A stretch of 64,000 bases of DNA from Streptomyces sp. MMG1533 (GCF_001279775.1 NZ_LGDG01000122.1:1-64000); one strand, 5' to 3'; shown: positions 16,747 through 27,320, counted from the stretch's first letter. The notes: generated by a model from the letters alone, not told the origin. Program-made: numbers and translations.

Positions 16747-16801
16747 TTGCGATGGAGCGCGCCCGCACGCCAGGGCCCCGGCGAGTAGGAGACGTACGAC
16801 G

Positions 16802-17257
16802 ATGACAACCCAGGAGACCGACAGCGTTCGCGTTCCCGCGGCACGCCGGCCCGTATGGCGTGGCCAGGCACCCGTCGTCGCGGTGGTCGCCCTCGGCGGC
16901 GCTCTCGGCGCCTGCGCCCGGTACGCGGCCTCCCTCTGGTGGCCCGCCCACCCGGGCGGATTCCCCTGGGCGACCTTCTGGACCAACGTCGTGGGCTGTG
17001 CCGTGATCGGCGTGTTCATGGTGGTCATCACCGACGTCTGGGCCGCCCACCGGCTGGTCCGTCCCTTCTTCGGCACCGGGGTGCTCGGCGGCTTCACCAC
17101 CTTCTCCACGTACGCGGTCGACTTCCAGAAGCTGGTCGACTCCGGCCATCCCCGCACGGGGGCGGCGTACCTGTTCGCGACGCTGTTCGCGGCGCTCACG
17201 GCGGTGTGGCTCGCGGTCGCGGTCACCCGCCGCGTCCTGAAGTGGAGGCAGTCATGA
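16802..17257 (+). CDS. crcB1: Fluoride exporter CrcB/Fluc, first subunit
   Basis: 151 residues with four hydrophobic segments and a hydrophilic N-terminus of about 20 residues. [15 protein letters not shown] and [15 protein letters not shown] carry the GxxxRY and TxxxN features of Fluc channels, and [15 protein letters not shown] is the conserved signature with the pore-lining Phe box. The ATG at 16802 is preceded by GTAGGAGACG. The stop overlaps the next ATG (ATGA). It would form a dual-topology dimer with the second CrcB and export fluoride. Confidence 0.92.
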   Translation: MTTQETDSVRVPAARRPVWRGQAPVVAVVALGGALGACARYAASLWWPAHPGGFPWATFWTNVVGCAVIGVFMVVITDVWAAHRLVRPFFGTGVLGGFTTFSTYAVDFQKLVDSGHPRTGAAYLFATLFAALTAVWLAVAVTRRVLKWRQS

Positions 17258-17634
17258 CGAGGCTGACCGGCAGCGCCCTGCGCGTCACCGTCTTCGTCGG
17301 CGAGCACGACACCTGGCACCACAAGCCCCTGTACAGCGAGATCGTGCACCGCGCCCACGCGGCCGGCCTCGCGGGCGCCAGCGTCTTCCGCGGCATCGAG
17401 GGCTTCGGCGCCTCCTCGCTGATCCACACCTCCCGGCTGCTGTCGCTGAGCGAGGACCTGCCGGTGGCCGTCGTGATCGTGGACGACGAGGAGCGCGTAC
17501 GGGCGTTCCTGCCGCAGCTCGACGAACTCGTCACCGAGGGACTGGTGATCCTCGACGGCTGCGAGGTCATCCGGTACGTCGGCCGGGGGGATGAAAAGGG
17601 CAATCCGGGCGCGAAGGGTAAGAAGTCGTTGTGA
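17254..17634 (+). CDS. DUF190 family protein of the crcB operon
   Basis: 126 residues, coupled by ATGA to crcB1 and by TTGTGA to crcB2. The pattern [20 protein letters not shown] and [20 protein letters not shown] is the DUF190 signature, a small PII-like trimeric fold. Its presence between two Fluc genes suggests a regulatory or sensor role in fluoride export, which is inference. The C-terminal tail is Lys/Gly-rich. Confidence 0.88.
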   Translation: MTRLTGSALRVTVFVGEHDTWHHKPLYSEIVHRAHAAGLAGASVFRGIEGFGASSLIHTSRLLSLSEDLPVAVVIVDDEERVRAFLPQLDELVTEGLVILDGCEVIRYVGRGDEKGNPGAKGKKSL

Positions 17635-18005
17635 ACTGGCTGCTGGTCGTCACGGGTGCCATGGTCGGCGCGCCGCTGCGCTACCTCACCGACCGGGTGG
17701 TGCAGTCCCGGCACGACTCGGTCTTCCCCTGGGGCACCTTCGCCGTGAACGTCACCGGCTGTCTGGTCCTCGGCCTGCTGACGGGCGCGGCCGCCTCGGG
17801 GGCCGCGGGTTCCCACCTGCAGCTACTGCTGGGCACCGGCCTGTGCGGGGCGCTGACGACGTACTCGACCTTCTCGTTCGAGACCCTCCGGCTGGCCGAG
17901 ACGGGGGCCGGGTTCTACGCCGCCGTCAACGTGATCGGGAGCGTGGCCGCGGGGTCGGGGGCCGCCTTCGCAGGGGTGGCGGTGGCGCAGGCGGTGTGGG
18001 CGTAG
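17631..18005 (+). CDS. crcB2: Fluoride exporter CrcB/Fluc, second subunit
   Basis: 124 residues from the GTG at 17631 overlapping the DUF190 stop. Four membrane segments; signatures [31 protein letters not shown] and [16 protein letters not shown] are those of Fluc proteins. Two non-identical crcB genes in one operon normally give a heterodimeric channel of fixed orientation. Confidence 0.92.
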   Translation: MNWLLVVTGAMVGAPLRYLTDRVVQSRHDSVFPWGTFAVNVTGCLVLGLLTGAAASGAAGSHLQLLLGTGLCGALTTYSTFSFETLRLAETGAGFYAAVNVIGSVAAGSGAAFAGVAVAQAVWA

Positions 18006-18057
18006 GCACTCGGCTCCCGCTCGCTTGCGGCTCGGATCCACTTCCGCGGGTGGCTCG

Positions 18058-18095
18058 GCTCATGTCCGCGTGTGGCTCCGCTCATGTCCGCGTGT
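18058..18095. repeat. Tandem 16-nt repeat, 22-nt period
   Basis: GCTCATGTCCGCGTGT occurs at 18058-18073 and 18080-18095, in the 138-nt gap between crcB2 and uppP. It may affect the promoter of uppP but I see no clear box. Confidence 0.6.
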
Positions 18096-18143
18096 AGTAA
18101 GACAGAGCCCGCCGCACCCGCCCCCTGAGCAGAACTGGATCCC

Positions 18144-18980
18144 ATGAGCGTCATCAGCGTCGGTCAGGCCGTCGTCCTCGGAGCCGTCGAGGGGGTGACC
18201 GAGTTCCTGCCCGTGTCCTCGACGGGCCATCTGAAGATCGTCGAGGGCCTGATGGGGATCCCCGTCGACGACGACTCCGTGGTCGGGTTCTCGGCCGTGA
18301 TCCAGGTCGGGGCGATCGCCGCCGTGCTGGTGTACTTCTTCAAGGACATCGTGCGGATCGTCTCGGCCTGGGGCCGCGGGCTGGTCGACAAGGAGCAGCG
18401 CTACCACCACGACTACAAGTTCGCCTGGTGGGTGATCGCCGCGACCGTCCCGATCGTCGTCGTGGGCCTCGCCGCCAAGCCGCTCATCGAGGGGCCGCTG
18501 GCCTCGCTGTGGGTGGTCGCCGGCTCGCTGATCGTCGGCAGCGGGGTGATGTGGGCTGCGGACCAGATGGGGCGGCACAAGCGGGGAGAGGACGACACCT
18601 CGTTCAAGGACGCCATGCTGGTGGGCAGTTCACAGATCCTCGCCCTGCTGTTCCCGGGCTTCTCCCGCTCCGGCGCGACCATGTCCACGGCGCTCATCCT
18701 GGACCTGGACCGGGTGGCCGCCACCCGGCTTTCGTTCTTCCTCGGCATCCCCGCCCTGACGGGGGCGGGCCTGTACGAACTCAAGGACGCCCTGGGGGCC
18801 GGGGTGGGCACGGCCCCGCTCGCCGTCGGCACCGTCGTCTCCTTCGGCGTGGCCTACGCGTCCATCGCCTGGCTGCTGAAGTTCGTCGCCAAGCACTCCT
18901 TCAACGCCTTCGTGGTGTACCGGATCGTCGTGGGGGTGCTGTTGTTCGGACTGCTGGCCACGGGCGGGCTGAGCAGCTGA
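18144..18980 (+). CDS. uppP: Undecaprenyl-diphosphatase UppP (BacA)
   Basis: 278 residues, about eight membrane segments. The two family motifs are present: [20 protein letters not shown] (residues 13-32) with the catalytic Glu and the Ser/Thr box, and [15 protein letters not shown] near residue 175 with the catalytic Arg. It recycles undecaprenyl diphosphate to the monophosphate lipid carrier for peptidoglycan synthesis and can confer bacitracin resistance. It is probably its own transcription unit. Confidence 0.95.
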   Translation: MSVISVGQAVVLGAVEGVTEFLPVSSTGHLKIVEGLMGIPVDDDSVVGFSAVIQVGAIAAVLVYFFKDIVRIVSAWGRGLVDKEQRYHHDYKFAWWVIAATVPIVVVGLAAKPLIEGPLASLWVVAGSLIVGSGVMWAADQMGRHKRGEDDTSFKDAMLVGSSQILALLFPGFSRSGATMSTALILDLDRVAATRLSFFLGIPALTGAGLYELKDALGAGVGTAPLAVGTVVSFGVAYASIAWLLKFVAKHSFNAFVVYRIVVGVLLFGLLATGGLSS

Positions 18981-19090
18981 CCGCACCCGTGCGCGGTGGG
19001 GTGTGAGGCGGCATTCAGGCGTCGCACCCCATGAAATTCTTCTTTCGGTCACCTTGACACGGACCTCACGCCCCCCGGAGTATCACTCCC

Positions 19091-19822
19091 GTGAACCTGT
19101 CAGACAGCCAGACAGCCAGTCAGGGCCCGCGGCGCATCAGCGCCATGGAAGCGGTGCTCGGGCATCTGCGAAGCGCCATCGAACGCGGCGAGTACGCGAT
19201 CGGCGACAAGCTCCCCTCCGAGGCGGAGCTGTGCCGCACCCTCGAGGTCTCCCGCCCCGTGCTGCGCGAGGCCCTCAGGGCCCTGCAGACCATGGGGCTG
19301 ACGGTCTCCAAGACCGGCAAGGGCACCTTCGTGGTCGGCAACGCCGTCGAGGACCCCACCTTCGGCGACTACGCGGCCAGCGACCTGCTGGAGGTGCGCC
19401 GCCATGTCGAGATCCCGGTCGCCGGGTACGCGGCCAGGCGCCGCACCCCGGAGAACCTGGACCACCTGGCCCACCTCCTGGACCGGATGGAGCGGGAGAC
19501 CGACACCACCGCGTGGGTCGCGATGGACACGCTGTTCCACCTCGGGGTGGCCGAGGCCGCCCAGAACCCGGTCTTCCGCCGGGTCATCGAGGAGATCCGC
19601 GACGCACTGGCCCGCCAGTCGGCGTTCCTCAACGAACTGGGCGGCCGGCGCGAGCAGTCCAATCGCGAGCACCGCGCCATCGTCGAGGCGCTGATGGACG
19701 GTTCCGAGACCGACGCGGTGGAGGCCATGGCCCACCACCTCGACCGCGTCGAGACCACCCTCACCGACATCGTGCGCCCCCAGCGCGCGGACACCCCCCT
19801 GGAAGGCGGACCCGAGGCGTGA
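19091..19822 (+). CDS. FadR/GntR-family regulator of the asparagine-utilisation operon
   Basis: 243 residues from the GTG at 19091. N-terminal GntR winged helix ([20 protein letters not shown] followed by [20 protein letters not shown]), then an FCD effector domain with the metal-binding His pattern ([41 protein letters not shown]). Its stop overlaps the permease start (GTGA), so it is co-transcribed with the genes it most likely controls. Effector probably an amino acid such as asparagine or aspartate (inference). Confidence 0.9.
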   Translation: MNLSDSQTASQGPRRISAMEAVLGHLRSAIERGEYAIGDKLPSEAELCRTLEVSRPVLREALRALQTMGLTVSKTGKGTFVVGNAVEDPTFGDYAASDLLEVRRHVEIPVAGYAARRRTPENLDHLAHLLDRMERETDTTAWVAMDTLFHLGVAEAAQNPVFRRVIEEIRDALARQSAFLNELGGRREQSNREHRAIVEALMDGSETDAVEAMAHHLDRVETTLTDIVRPQRADTPLEGGPEA

Positions 19823-21261
19823 GCGAGCAGCACCTCCAAGAGGCGACCCGCAAACAGACCACGCACGTCGACGCCGGAGACGCGGGCTACAGCAAGTCCC
19901 TGAAGTCCCGGCACGTCAACATGATCGCCATCGGCGGTGCCATCGGCACCGGCCTCTTCCTCGGCGCCGGCGGCCGCCTCGCCGAAGCCGGCCCGTCCCT
20001 GTTCATCGCCTACGCGGTCTGCGGCCTCTTCGCCTTCCTCGTCGTCCGCGCCCTCGGTGAACTCGTCCTGTACCGGCCCTCGTCCGGCGCGTTCGTGTCG
20101 TACGCCCGCGAGTTCCTCGGTGAGAAGGGCGCGTACACCGCGGGCTGGATGTACTTCCTCAACTGGGCCACCACCGGCATCGCCGACATCACCGCGGTGG
20201 CCACCTACACCCACTACTGGGGCATGTTCTCGGACATCCCGCAGTGGGTGATCGCGCTGATAGCCCTGGCCGTGGTCCTCACCGTGAACCTGATCTCGGT
20301 GAAGATCTTCGGTGAACTGGAGTTCTGGTTCGCCATCGTCAAGGTCAGCGCGCTGGTGATCTTCATGTGCATCGGCATCTTCCTGCTGGTCACCCAGCAC
20401 CCGGTGGACGGCACCACCCCCGGACCGTCCCTGATCACCGACCACGGCGGCGTGTTCCCCAACGGCCTGCTGCCCATGCTGCTGATCATCCAGGGCGTCG
20501 TCTTCGCCTACGCGTCCGTCGAGCTGGTCGGCGTCGCGGCCGGCGAGACCGAGAACCCCGAGAAGATCATGCCGAAGGCGATCAACTCGATCATGTGGCG
20601 CGTGGGCCTCTTCTACGTCGGCTCGGTGGTCCTGCTGTCGATGCTGCTCCCCTGGAACAAGTACACGTCCGGCGAGAGCCCCTTCGTGACGGTGCTGTCC
20701 AACATCGGCATCCCGGCGGCCGGCGGCGTGATGAACCTCGTCGTCCTCACCGCGGCCATGTCCTCGCTCAACTCCGGCCTGTACTCCACCGGACGCATCC
20801 TGCGCTCCATGGCGATGTCCGGCTCCGCCCCCAGGTTCACGAGCGTGATGAGCCGCAGCCAGGTCCCGTACGGCGGCATCCTGCTCACCAGCGGCATCTG
20901 CGTCCTCGGCGTCGGCCTCAACTTCGTCGTCCCCGCCGACGCGTTCGAGATCGTGCTGAACTTCGCCGCGATCGGCATCCTCTCCACCTGGGGCATGATC
21001 ATGGTCTGCCACCTGATGTTCTGGCAGAAGACCCAGAAGGGCGAACTCTCCCGCCCCGGCTACCGGTTGCCGGGCTCCCCCTGGACCGAACTCGTGACGC
21101 TGGCGTTCCTCGCCTCCGTCCTGGTCCTCATGTACGCCGACGGCGGCGCCGGCCGCACCACCGTGCTGTGCCTCCCGCTGATCGTCGGGGCGCTGGTCGC
21201 CGGATGGTTCGCCATCCGCGGCCGTACCGCGCGCAAGTCCACCACCGGAGCCGACGCGTGA
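19819..21261 (+). CDS. ansP: Amino acid permease, probably L-asparagine permease
   Basis: 480 residues with about 12 membrane segments (APC superfamily). [20 protein letters not shown] is the amino-acid-permease signature, and [20 protein letters not shown] and [16 protein letters not shown] fit the AnsP/GabP/CycA group. The GTG start at 19819 overlaps the FadR stop. The gene downstream encodes an asparaginase and is also coupled, so asparagine uptake is the best guess. Confidence 0.88.
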   Translation: MSEQHLQEATRKQTTHVDAGDAGYSKSLKSRHVNMIAIGGAIGTGLFLGAGGRLAEAGPSLFIAYAVCGLFAFLVVRALGELVLYRPSSGAFVSYAREFLGEKGAYTAGWMYFLNWATTGIADITAVATYTHYWGMFSDIPQWVIALIALAVVLTVNLISVKIFGELEFWFAIVKVSALVIFMCIGIFLLVTQHPVDGTTPGPSLITDHGGVFPNGLLPMLLIIQGVVFAYASVELVGVAAGETENPEKIMPKAINSIMWRVGLFYVGSVVLLSMLLPWNKYTSGESPFVTVLSNIGIPAAGGVMNLVVLTAAMSSLNSGLYSTGRILRSMAMSGSAPRFTSVMSRSQVPYGGILLTSGICVLGVGLNFVVPADAFEIVLNFAAIGILSTWGMIMVCHLMFWQKTQKGELSRPGYRLPGSPWTELVTLAFLASVLVLMYADGGAGRTTVLCLPLIVGALVAGWFAIRGRTARKSTTGADA

Positions 21262-22310
21262 TCCACGCGCCGGCCGACCACACCCAGGCAGTGATGTACA
21301 GCAGTTCCGTCGCGGACGCACCCCTGATCCGTGAGCCCCTCCACGCACCCGTCGCCCACCTCATACGCGGCGGGGTCGTGGAGGGCATCCACTACGGCTC
21401 CGTCGTCGTCCTCGACGCCGGGGGAGCAGTCCACTTCCAGCTCGGCGACATCGAGGCCGCCTTCCACCCCCGCTCGGCCCTCAAGCCCGTCCAGGCCGTC
21501 GCCATGGTCCGGGCGGGGCTCCCGCTCGACGGCGAGTTGCTCTCGCTCACCGCGGCCAGCCACTCCGGCGAGGAACGCCACCTCGCCGGCACCCGGCGCA
21601 TCCTGGAGCTCGCCGGGCTCACCGAGGACGACCTGCGCAACGTCCCGGACCTGCCCTTCGACCCGGTCGTCCGGGACGACTGGATCCGGGACGGCAGGAT
21701 GCCCTCCCGGCTCGCCCAGAACTGCTCCGGCAAGCACGCGGCCATGCTGTACCTCTGCAAGATCAACGGCTGGTCCCTGGACGACTACGTCGACCCCGGG
21801 CACCCGCTCCAGCAGGCGATCGCCGAGATCGTCGAGGACCTCACCGGGCAGCGCATCGCCCAGGTGACCGTCGACGGCTGCGGCGCGCCGCTGTTCTCCA
21901 TCTCCCTGCACGGCCTGGCCCGGGCCGCCGCCCGCATCACCGCCGCCGCGCCCGGCACCCCGGAGGCGCGGGTCGCCGACGCGATGCGCGAGCACGCCGA
22001 GATGGCGTCCGGCTCCGGCCGGGACGTCGCCGCGCAGATGCGGGCCGTGCCCGGGCTGCTGGCCAAGGACGGCTTCGAGGGCGTGCACGTCGCCGCCCTG
22101 CCGGACGGCCGGGCCGTCGCCGTGAAGATCGCCGACGGCGCGAGCCGGGCCCGCGTCCCGGTCGCGGCGGCCGCCCTCGTCCGGGCGGGCGTCGAACCGG
22201 AGCGGCTCACCGAGTTCGCGGGCGAACCGCTGCTCGGCGGCGGCACACCGGTCGGCTGCGTACGCCCGGTGCGGGCGCTCGGCCCCGTGACCTTGTCGGC
22301 CTGTGCTTGA
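21258..22310 (+). CDS. L-asparaginase (Asparaginase_II family, Rhizobium etli type)
   Basis: 350 residues. The GTG at 21258 overlaps the permease stop; an ATG at 21294 is an alternative. Family features are [67 protein letters not shown], and [16 protein letters not shown]. This is the PF06089 family, distinct from the classical E. coli AnsA/AnsB fold. It hydrolyses asparagine to aspartate and ammonia in the cytoplasm, feeding the aspartase encoded next. Confidence 0.9.
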   Translation: MIHAPADHTQAVMYSSSVADAPLIREPLHAPVAHLIRGGVVEGIHYGSVVVLDAGGAVHFQLGDIEAAFHPRSALKPVQAVAMVRAGLPLDGELLSLTAASHSGEERHLAGTRRILELAGLTEDDLRNVPDLPFDPVVRDDWIRDGRMPSRLAQNCSGKHAAMLYLCKINGWSLDDYVDPGHPLQQAIAEIVEDLTGQRIAQVTVDGCGAPLFSISLHGLARAAARITAAAPGTPEARVADAMREHAEMASGSGRDVAAQMRAVPGLLAKDGFEGVHVAALPDGRAVAVKIADGASRARVPVAAAALVRAGVEPERLTEFAGEPLLGGGTPVGCVRPVRALGPVTLSACA

Positions 22311-22387
22311 CGGCAGCAGGCCGGCTGAGCGACGCAGGGGTGCTGTGTTCGGCCGGCTGCGGGTGCGCCGTGGCCGGTCGCGCCCAC

Positions 22388-22430
22388 GCGGCGGAGCCGC
22401 GAAATGTCACAGCCCCGCGCCCCTACGGGG
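22388..22430. repeat. REP-like intergenic element with two small hairpins
   Basis: GCGGCGGAGCCGC (22388-22400) is a hairpin with a 3-nt loop, and CCCCG...CGGGG (22413-22430) is a second. The pair resembles a widespread Streptomyces intergenic element as I remember it. The first hairpin recurs at 46855-46867. The rest of the 294-nt gap 22311-22604 shows nothing else clear, though the aspA promoter must be in it. Confidence 0.5.
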
Positions 22431-22604
22431 TCCGCTGCGGCCGGCGTCTCATCACTCGGCCTGCACCTGTACCGCCGGCCGGGGCATCGCCGGGACGGCG
22501 CCCGACCGGCTCGCCATGCGTCACCACGTGCCGCCCGGCGGGTCATCCTCCGACCCACTCCGCCCCTTCCTCACCTTCATCCCTCAGAAAGAGGCCGCAC
22601 CCTC

Positions 22605-24014
22605 ATGACCGCAGTCACTCGCAGCGAGCATGACCTCCTCGGCGACCGTGACCTCCCCGCCGAGGCGTACTGGGGCATCCACACCCTGCGCGCCACGGAG
22701 AACTTCCCCATCACCGGCACCCCGATCTCCGCCTACCCGCACCTGATCGACGCCCTCGCCGCCGTGAAGGAGGCCGCCGCCCTCGCCAACGAGGAGCTCG
22801 GCCTGCTGGAGCCGAGGAAGGCCGCCGCCATGGTCGAGGCCTGTCGCGAGATCCGCGACGGCAAGCTGCACGACCAGTTCGTCGTCGACGTGATCCAGGG
22901 CGGCGCCGGCACCTCGACGAACATGAACGCCAACGAGGTCGTCGCGAACCGGGCGTTGGAGCTGCTCGGGTACGCCAAGGGGGAGTACCGGCACCTCCAC
23001 CCCAACGAGGACGTCAACCTCGGCCAGTCGACCAACGACGTCTACCCGACCGCCGTCAAGATCGCGACGGTCTTCGCGGTACGCGGACTGCTCAAGGCGA
23101 TGTCCGTCCTGCAGGACGCCTTCGCCCGCAAGGCGGTGGAGTTCCGCGACGTGCTCAAGATGGGCCGTACACAGTTGCAGGACGCGGTGCCGATGACGCT
23201 CGGTCAAGAGTTCTCCGCGTACGCCGTCATGATCGACGAGGACCGCAGCCGTCTTGCCGAGGCCGTCGAGTTGATCCATGAGATCAACCTGGGTGCGACG
23301 GCGATCGGGACCGGGTTGAACGCCCCCGCGGGATACGCCGAGTCGGCCCGCCGCCACCTCGCCGAGATCACCGGGCTCCAGCTGGTCACCGCTGCCAACC
23401 TGGTCGAGGCCACCCAGGACTGCGGGGCGTTCGTCCAGATGTCCGGCGTGCTCAAGCGGATCGCCGTGAAGCTCTCGAAGAGCTGCAACGACCTGCGCCT
23501 GCTGTCCTCCGGGCCGCGTGCGGGCCTGGGCGAGATCAACCTGCCGCCGGTGCAGGCCGGTTCGAGCATCATGCCCGGCAAGGTCAACCCGGTGATCCCC
23601 GAGGTCGTCAACCAGGTCGCCTTCGAGGTGATCGGCAACGACGTCACCATCACCATGGCCGCCGAGGCCGGACAGCTCCAGCTCAACGCCTTCGAGCCGA
23701 TCATCCTGCACTCCCTGTCGGAGTCCATCACCCACCTGAGCGCGGCCTGCCTGACCCTCGCCGAGCGCTGCGTCGACGGCATCACCGCCAACACCGAGGC
23801 CCTGCGCGCGAGTGTCGAGAACTCGATCGGCCTGGTCACCGCTCTCAACCCGTACATCGGCTACACGGCGGCCACCGACATCGCCAAGGAAGCCCTCGTC
23901 ACCGGCCGGGGAGTGGCCGAACTCGTGCTGGAGAAGGGTCTGTTGCCCGCCGAGACCCTCACCGACCTGCTGCGGCCCGAGATCGTCGCGGGCACCGGCT
24001 CACCCCTGGCCTGA
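22605..24014 (+). CDS. aspA: Aspartate ammonia-lyase
   Basis: 469 residues from the ATG at 22605. Fumarase/aspartase superfamily: conserved boxes are [14 protein letters not shown] (99-112), [12 protein letters not shown] (139-150) and the signature [11 protein letters not shown] (319-329) carrying the catalytic Ser in the mobile loop. It converts aspartate to fumarate and ammonia. It follows the permease and asparaginase but after a 294-nt gap, so it may have its own promoter. Confidence 0.95.
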   Translation: MTAVTRSEHDLLGDRDLPAEAYWGIHTLRATENFPITGTPISAYPHLIDALAAVKEAAALANEELGLLEPRKAAAMVEACREIRDGKLHDQFVVDVIQGGAGTSTNMNANEVVANRALELLGYAKGEYRHLHPNEDVNLGQSTNDVYPTAVKIATVFAVRGLLKAMSVLQDAFARKAVEFRDVLKMGRTQLQDAVPMTLGQEFSAYAVMIDEDRSRLAEAVELIHEINLGATAIGTGLNAPAGYAESARRHLAEITGLQLVTAANLVEATQDCGAFVQMSGVLKRIAVKLSKSCNDLRLLSSGPRAGLGEINLPPVQAGSSIMPGKVNPVIPEVVNQVAFEVIGNDVTITMAAEAGQLQLNAFEPIILHSLSESITHLSAACLTLAERCVDGITANTEALRASVENSIGLVTALNPYIGYTAATDIAKEALVTGRGVAELVLEKGLLPAETLTDLLRPEIVAGTGSPLA

Positions 24015-24050
24015 GCCGCGGATACGCGCCAGGACCGGCCCGGAGGCACA

Positions 24051-24983
24051 ATGGTGATCATGACTTCGTCCATGACCTTCCAACCGGTCCTGGAGCGCAT
24101 CGCCGCCGAGATCGAACGGACCCCCGGCCGCGGCCGGCCCGCCGACTACATCCCGGCGCTCGCGGCCCGCGACCCGCGCAGCTTCGGCATGGCCGTCGCG
24201 GAGCTGGACGGCACGGTGTACGGCGTCGGGGACTGGCGCGAGCCGTTCTCCACGCAGTCCATCACCAAGGTCTTCACCCTCGCTCTCGACCTGGCCCGCG
24301 AGGGCGACGAACTCTGGGAGCACGTGGGCCGCGAGCCCTCCGGCAACCCCTTCAACTCCCTGATCCAGCTGGAGTACGAGAACGGCATCCCCCGCAACCC
24401 GTTCATCAACGCGGGCGCGCTCGTGGTCACCGACCGCCTCCATACCCGTACCGGAGACTCGGCCGGCGAACTGCTGGGTTTCCTGCGCTCGGAGTCGGGC
24501 AACCCCACCCTGGACTTCGACGCGGAGGTCGCCGCCTCCGAGGCCGCGCACGGCGACCGCAATGCGGCGCTGGCCCACTTCATGGCGTCGTACGGCAACA
24601 TCGACAACCCCGTCCCGGTGCTGCTCGACCAGTACTTCCGCCAGTGTTCCCTCACGGCCTCCTGCGCCGACCTCGCCCTCGCCACCACCTTCCTGGCCCG
24701 GCACGGCGTCCGTGCCGACGGCACCCGCCTGCTCACCCAGAGCCAGGCCAAGCAGGTCAACGCGGTGATGCTGACGTGTGGGACGTACGACGCGGCGGGC
24801 GAGTTCGCCTACCGGGTGGGCCTGCCCGGCAAGAGCGGCGTGGGCGGCGGCATCATCGCGGTGGTGCCGGGGCGGTGCACGTTGTGCGTGTGGGGGCCGG
24901 GGCTGGACGAGCGGGGAAACTCGGTGTCGGGAGTGGCGGCCCTCGAACGCTTCACCACGCTGACCGGGGTGTCGGTGTTCTGA
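24051..24983 (+). CDS. glsA: Glutaminase
   Basis: 310 residues from the ATG at 24051 (GGAGG 5 nt upstream). Serine-dependent beta-lactamase fold: the catalytic pair is S70-ITK73 in FSTQSITK, and NPFINAGALVVTD and GLPGKSGVGGGIIAVVPG are family boxes. It hydrolyses glutamine to glutamate. It lies 36 nt after aspA, so the two are probably co-transcribed and extend the amide catabolism of the cluster. Confidence 0.94.
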   Translation: MVIMTSSMTFQPVLERIAAEIERTPGRGRPADYIPALAARDPRSFGMAVAELDGTVYGVGDWREPFSTQSITKVFTLALDLAREGDELWEHVGREPSGNPFNSLIQLEYENGIPRNPFINAGALVVTDRLHTRTGDSAGELLGFLRSESGNPTLDFDAEVAASEAAHGDRNAALAHFMASYGNIDNPVPVLLDQYFRQCSLTASCADLALATTFLARHGVRADGTRLLTQSQAKQVNAVMLTCGTYDAAGEFAYRVGLPGKSGVGGGIIAVVPGRCTLCVWGPGLDERGNSVSGVAALERFTTLTGVSVF

Positions 24984-24992
24984 GCGCGCGGC

Positions 24993-25766
24993 TCAGCCGA
25001 GGAACTCGTCCAGCATCGGCAGCAGCAGGGACGTCCGCCGCATGAGGGACATGTGCGTGGTGTCGGGCAGGACGGCCAGCCGGGCCCCCGGAATGAGCCG
25101 CTGCATCTCGGCGGCGTGCTCGACGCGCACGAAGTCCGTGTCCCCGATGACCAGCAGCGTGGGCGCGTCCAGCGCGCGCAGGTCGTCGGCGGACCAGGGC
25201 AGCGGGCCGTGCGCTCCGGTCGAGCACTTGGCGAGGAAGTCCTGGAAGTGCTCCGGGCGGGGCGCGACGGCAGCGTAAGCGTCGGCCATCTCCTGGAAGT
25301 CGGCCTCGGTCGGAAGGAGCGGCGAGCTGTAGTCGGGAATACGGACCTCCTCGTGATAGCCCTCCTGGGCGTAGTGGGTGGAGGCGAGCACGAGCCGTCC
25401 GACGCGGTCGGGACGGCGCACGGCGACTTCCAGGGCGGTCAGTCCGCCGAGGCTGAAGCCGAGGAAGTCCGCCTGTTCGATGCCGAGTTCGTCGAGCAGG
25501 GCCACCACGTCGGAGGCCAGGTTCGGCACCGTGATCGCACGGTCGATGTCGGCGGTGTGCCCGTGTCCCTGGAGTTCGGGAGCCACGACGTGCCGGGCGG
25601 CGGCCAGGGCGGGCAGCACGGCCCCGAAGGTGAGGTCGACCGTAAGGACGCCGCCGTGCAGCAGCACCAAGGGACGTCCGGTGTCGCGGGCGGCGCCGTG
25701 CACCTCGTAGTACATCTTGAGGCCGTCGACCTCGGCGTAGGCGGAGTTGCTCGGCATGGTCATCAC
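24993..25766 (-). CDS. Alpha/beta-fold hydrolase
   Basis: 257 residues (starts at 25766, 25763 or 25757 are possible). Oxyanion region RPLVLLHGG, nucleophile elbow GFSLGG with S105, acid in LLVIGDTDFV and His in PDTTHMSLM complete the triad. The fold resembles lactonase/haloperoxidase-like hydrolases. It converges with the glutaminase gene and has no partner gene that reveals its substrate. Confidence 0.87.
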   Translation of the reverse strand: MMTMPSNSAYAEVDGLKMYYEVHGAARDTGRPLVLLHGGVLTVDLTFGAVLPALAAARHVVAPELQGHGHTADIDRAITVPNLASDVVALLDELGIEQADFLGFSLGGLTALEVAVRRPDRVGRLVLASTHYAQEGYHEEVRIPDYSSPLLPTEADFQEMADAYAAVAPRPEHFQDFLAKCSTGAHGPLPWSADDLRALDAPTLLVIGDTDFVRVEHAAEMQRLIPGARLAVLPDTTHMSLMRRTSLLLPMLDEFLG

Positions 25767-25916
25767 GTCCAGTCTGTGGGAATCGGATGCCGGGTAGACC
25801 GGCGGTCCGGCCGGAACTCATCGGTTCCGCGGGGATCACACGCCGGTCACACGCAGGCCTCCGCCAGGAGAGTCCCGCGTCGTTTTCCGGCCACCCGGCG
25901 TTGACACGCTTCCCGA

Positions 25917-27320
25917 GTGTTGGCCATGGCTTTCCCCGTCGATCTCCGCCGCTGCCAGGTGCTCGGGCTGGCCGGAACCGCCTGTCTCGCAGCGGGAGGC
26001 GAGACCGCAGGTGCCCTGCCGGTCCGGGAGCTGCTCTCCCCGTCCTCCGTCCATGCCGCTCTCGGCCTGGTCGGCGTGTACTTCGGTGTGGTCCTGCTGA
26101 TCGCGGCCTGGGCCCTGCTGGGGCGGCTGGTGCGCGGCCCCGAGCCGCCGAGCCCGCGCGCGCTGATGGTGGTTCTCGCGGTCTGGGCCGCGCCCTTGCT
26201 GCTCGCGCCCCCGCTGTTCAGCCGTGACGTGTACAGCTACCTCGCGCAGGGGGCCATGGTCGACGCGCACATCGACGTCTACGCACACGGGCCCGCACAG
26301 CTCGGCGGGCCCCTTGCCGACGAGGTCTCCCCGCTGTGGCGGCACACCGGGGCGCCGTACGGCCCGGTCTTCCTCGGCGTCGCCTCCGTGCTGTCCGGGC
26401 TGACCAGGGGCGAACTCCCCGCCGGCCTCTTCGGCATGCGGCTCGTCGCCCTGCTCGGCGTCGGCCTGATGGCGGCCGCGCTGCCCCGCCTCGCCCGCCA
26501 CAGCGGCGCCGATCCGGCCGCCGCGCTCTGGCTCGGCGCCCTCAACCCGCTCGTCCTGCTCCACCTGGTCGCGGGCGCCCACAACGACGCCATCATGCTC
26601 GGCCTGCTGGGCCTCGGCCTGGTCGCGGCACTGGGCCGGTGGCCGCTCCTGGGCGCCGTACTCGTCACACTCGCCGCCCTGGTCAAGGCGCCCGCCGTGC
26701 TGGGGCTCGCCGCGGTCGTCGTCCTGCAGATGCGCGCGGGCCGCAGCCCGGCACGGGCCGTCGCCACGACCGCCGTCGCCGCAGCGGCCACCACGGTCGC
26801 AGCGACGACGCTCGCCGGTACCGGATACGGCTGGATAGGCGCCCTCAGCACCCCGGTCTCCCCGCACAACTGGGCCCTGACCAGCCTCCTCGGCCGCGCC
26901 ACCCGATCCCTGCTGGAGCGGCTCGGCAGCGACCTGGCACCCCTGGCCGTACCGGTCTGGCACGCCCTGGGCATCGTGGCCGCCGTGGCCGTCGTCCTCG
27001 CCATATGGCTGCGACTGCGCCTGCGGCCCGTGTACGCGCTCGGCCTCAGCCTGGCGGCAGTGGCCGTGCTCGGCCCGGCGATACGCCCCTGGTACGCCCT
27101 GTGGGGACTGTTCCTCATCGCTGCCGCCGCCCCCAGTACGTCGGTACGGCACCGGGTGGCGGCGGTGACGGGTGTGCTCGCGCTCGCCGCCCTCCCAAGC
27201 GGCGGTGCCGCGGACGCCGGGCAACTGGTCCTGGCCGTATCGGGCGGTGTGCTCGCCGTGGTCGTCCTGTGGCAGGCCCACCAGGCCGAACTGGCGCCGG
27301 CGTCGGGACGTACGGCATGA
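25917..27320 (+). CDS. Membrane mannosyltransferase of the MptB type (GT-C)
   Basis: 467 residues with about 13 hydrophobic segments. APPLFSRDVYSYLAQGAMVD contains the Asp-bearing loop after the first segments typical of GT-C enzymes, and the pattern YGPVFLGVASVLSG, NPLVLLHLVAGAHNDA and HNWALTSLL matches polyprenol-phosphate-mannose alpha-1,6-mannosyltransferase MptB. Start GTG 25917 or ATG 25926; a TTGACA at 25901-25906 is very near the start. It is coupled by ATGA to the next GT-C gene. Streptomyces have no mycobacterial lipomannan, so the true acceptor is unknown. Confidence 0.82.
   Translation: MLAMAFPVDLRRCQVLGLAGTACLAAGGETAGALPVRELLSPSSVHAALGLVGVYFGVVLLIAAWALLGRLVRGPEPPSPRALMVVLAVWAAPLLLAPPLFSRDVYSYLAQGAMVDAHIDVYAHGPAQLGGPLADEVSPLWRHTGAPYGPVFLGVASVLSGLTRGELPAGLFGMRLVALLGVGLMAAALPRLARHSGADPAAALWLGALNPLVLLHLVAGAHNDAIMLGLLGLGLVAALGRWPLLGAVLVTLAALVKAPAVLGLAAVVVLQMRAGRSPARAVATTAVAAAATTVAATTLAGTGYGWIGALSTPVSPHNWALTSLLGRATRSLLERLGSDLAPLAVPVWHALGIVAAVAVVLAIWLRLRLRPVYALGLSLAAVAVLGPAIRPWYALWGLFLIAAAAPSTSVRHRVAAVTGVLALAALPSGGAADAGQLVLAVSGGVLAVVVLWQAHQAELAPASGRTA

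Noticed and set aside
22311..22604. CRISPR or phage attachment site
   Set aside because: The hairpins are not regularly spaced repeats and no integrase or cas gene is near.
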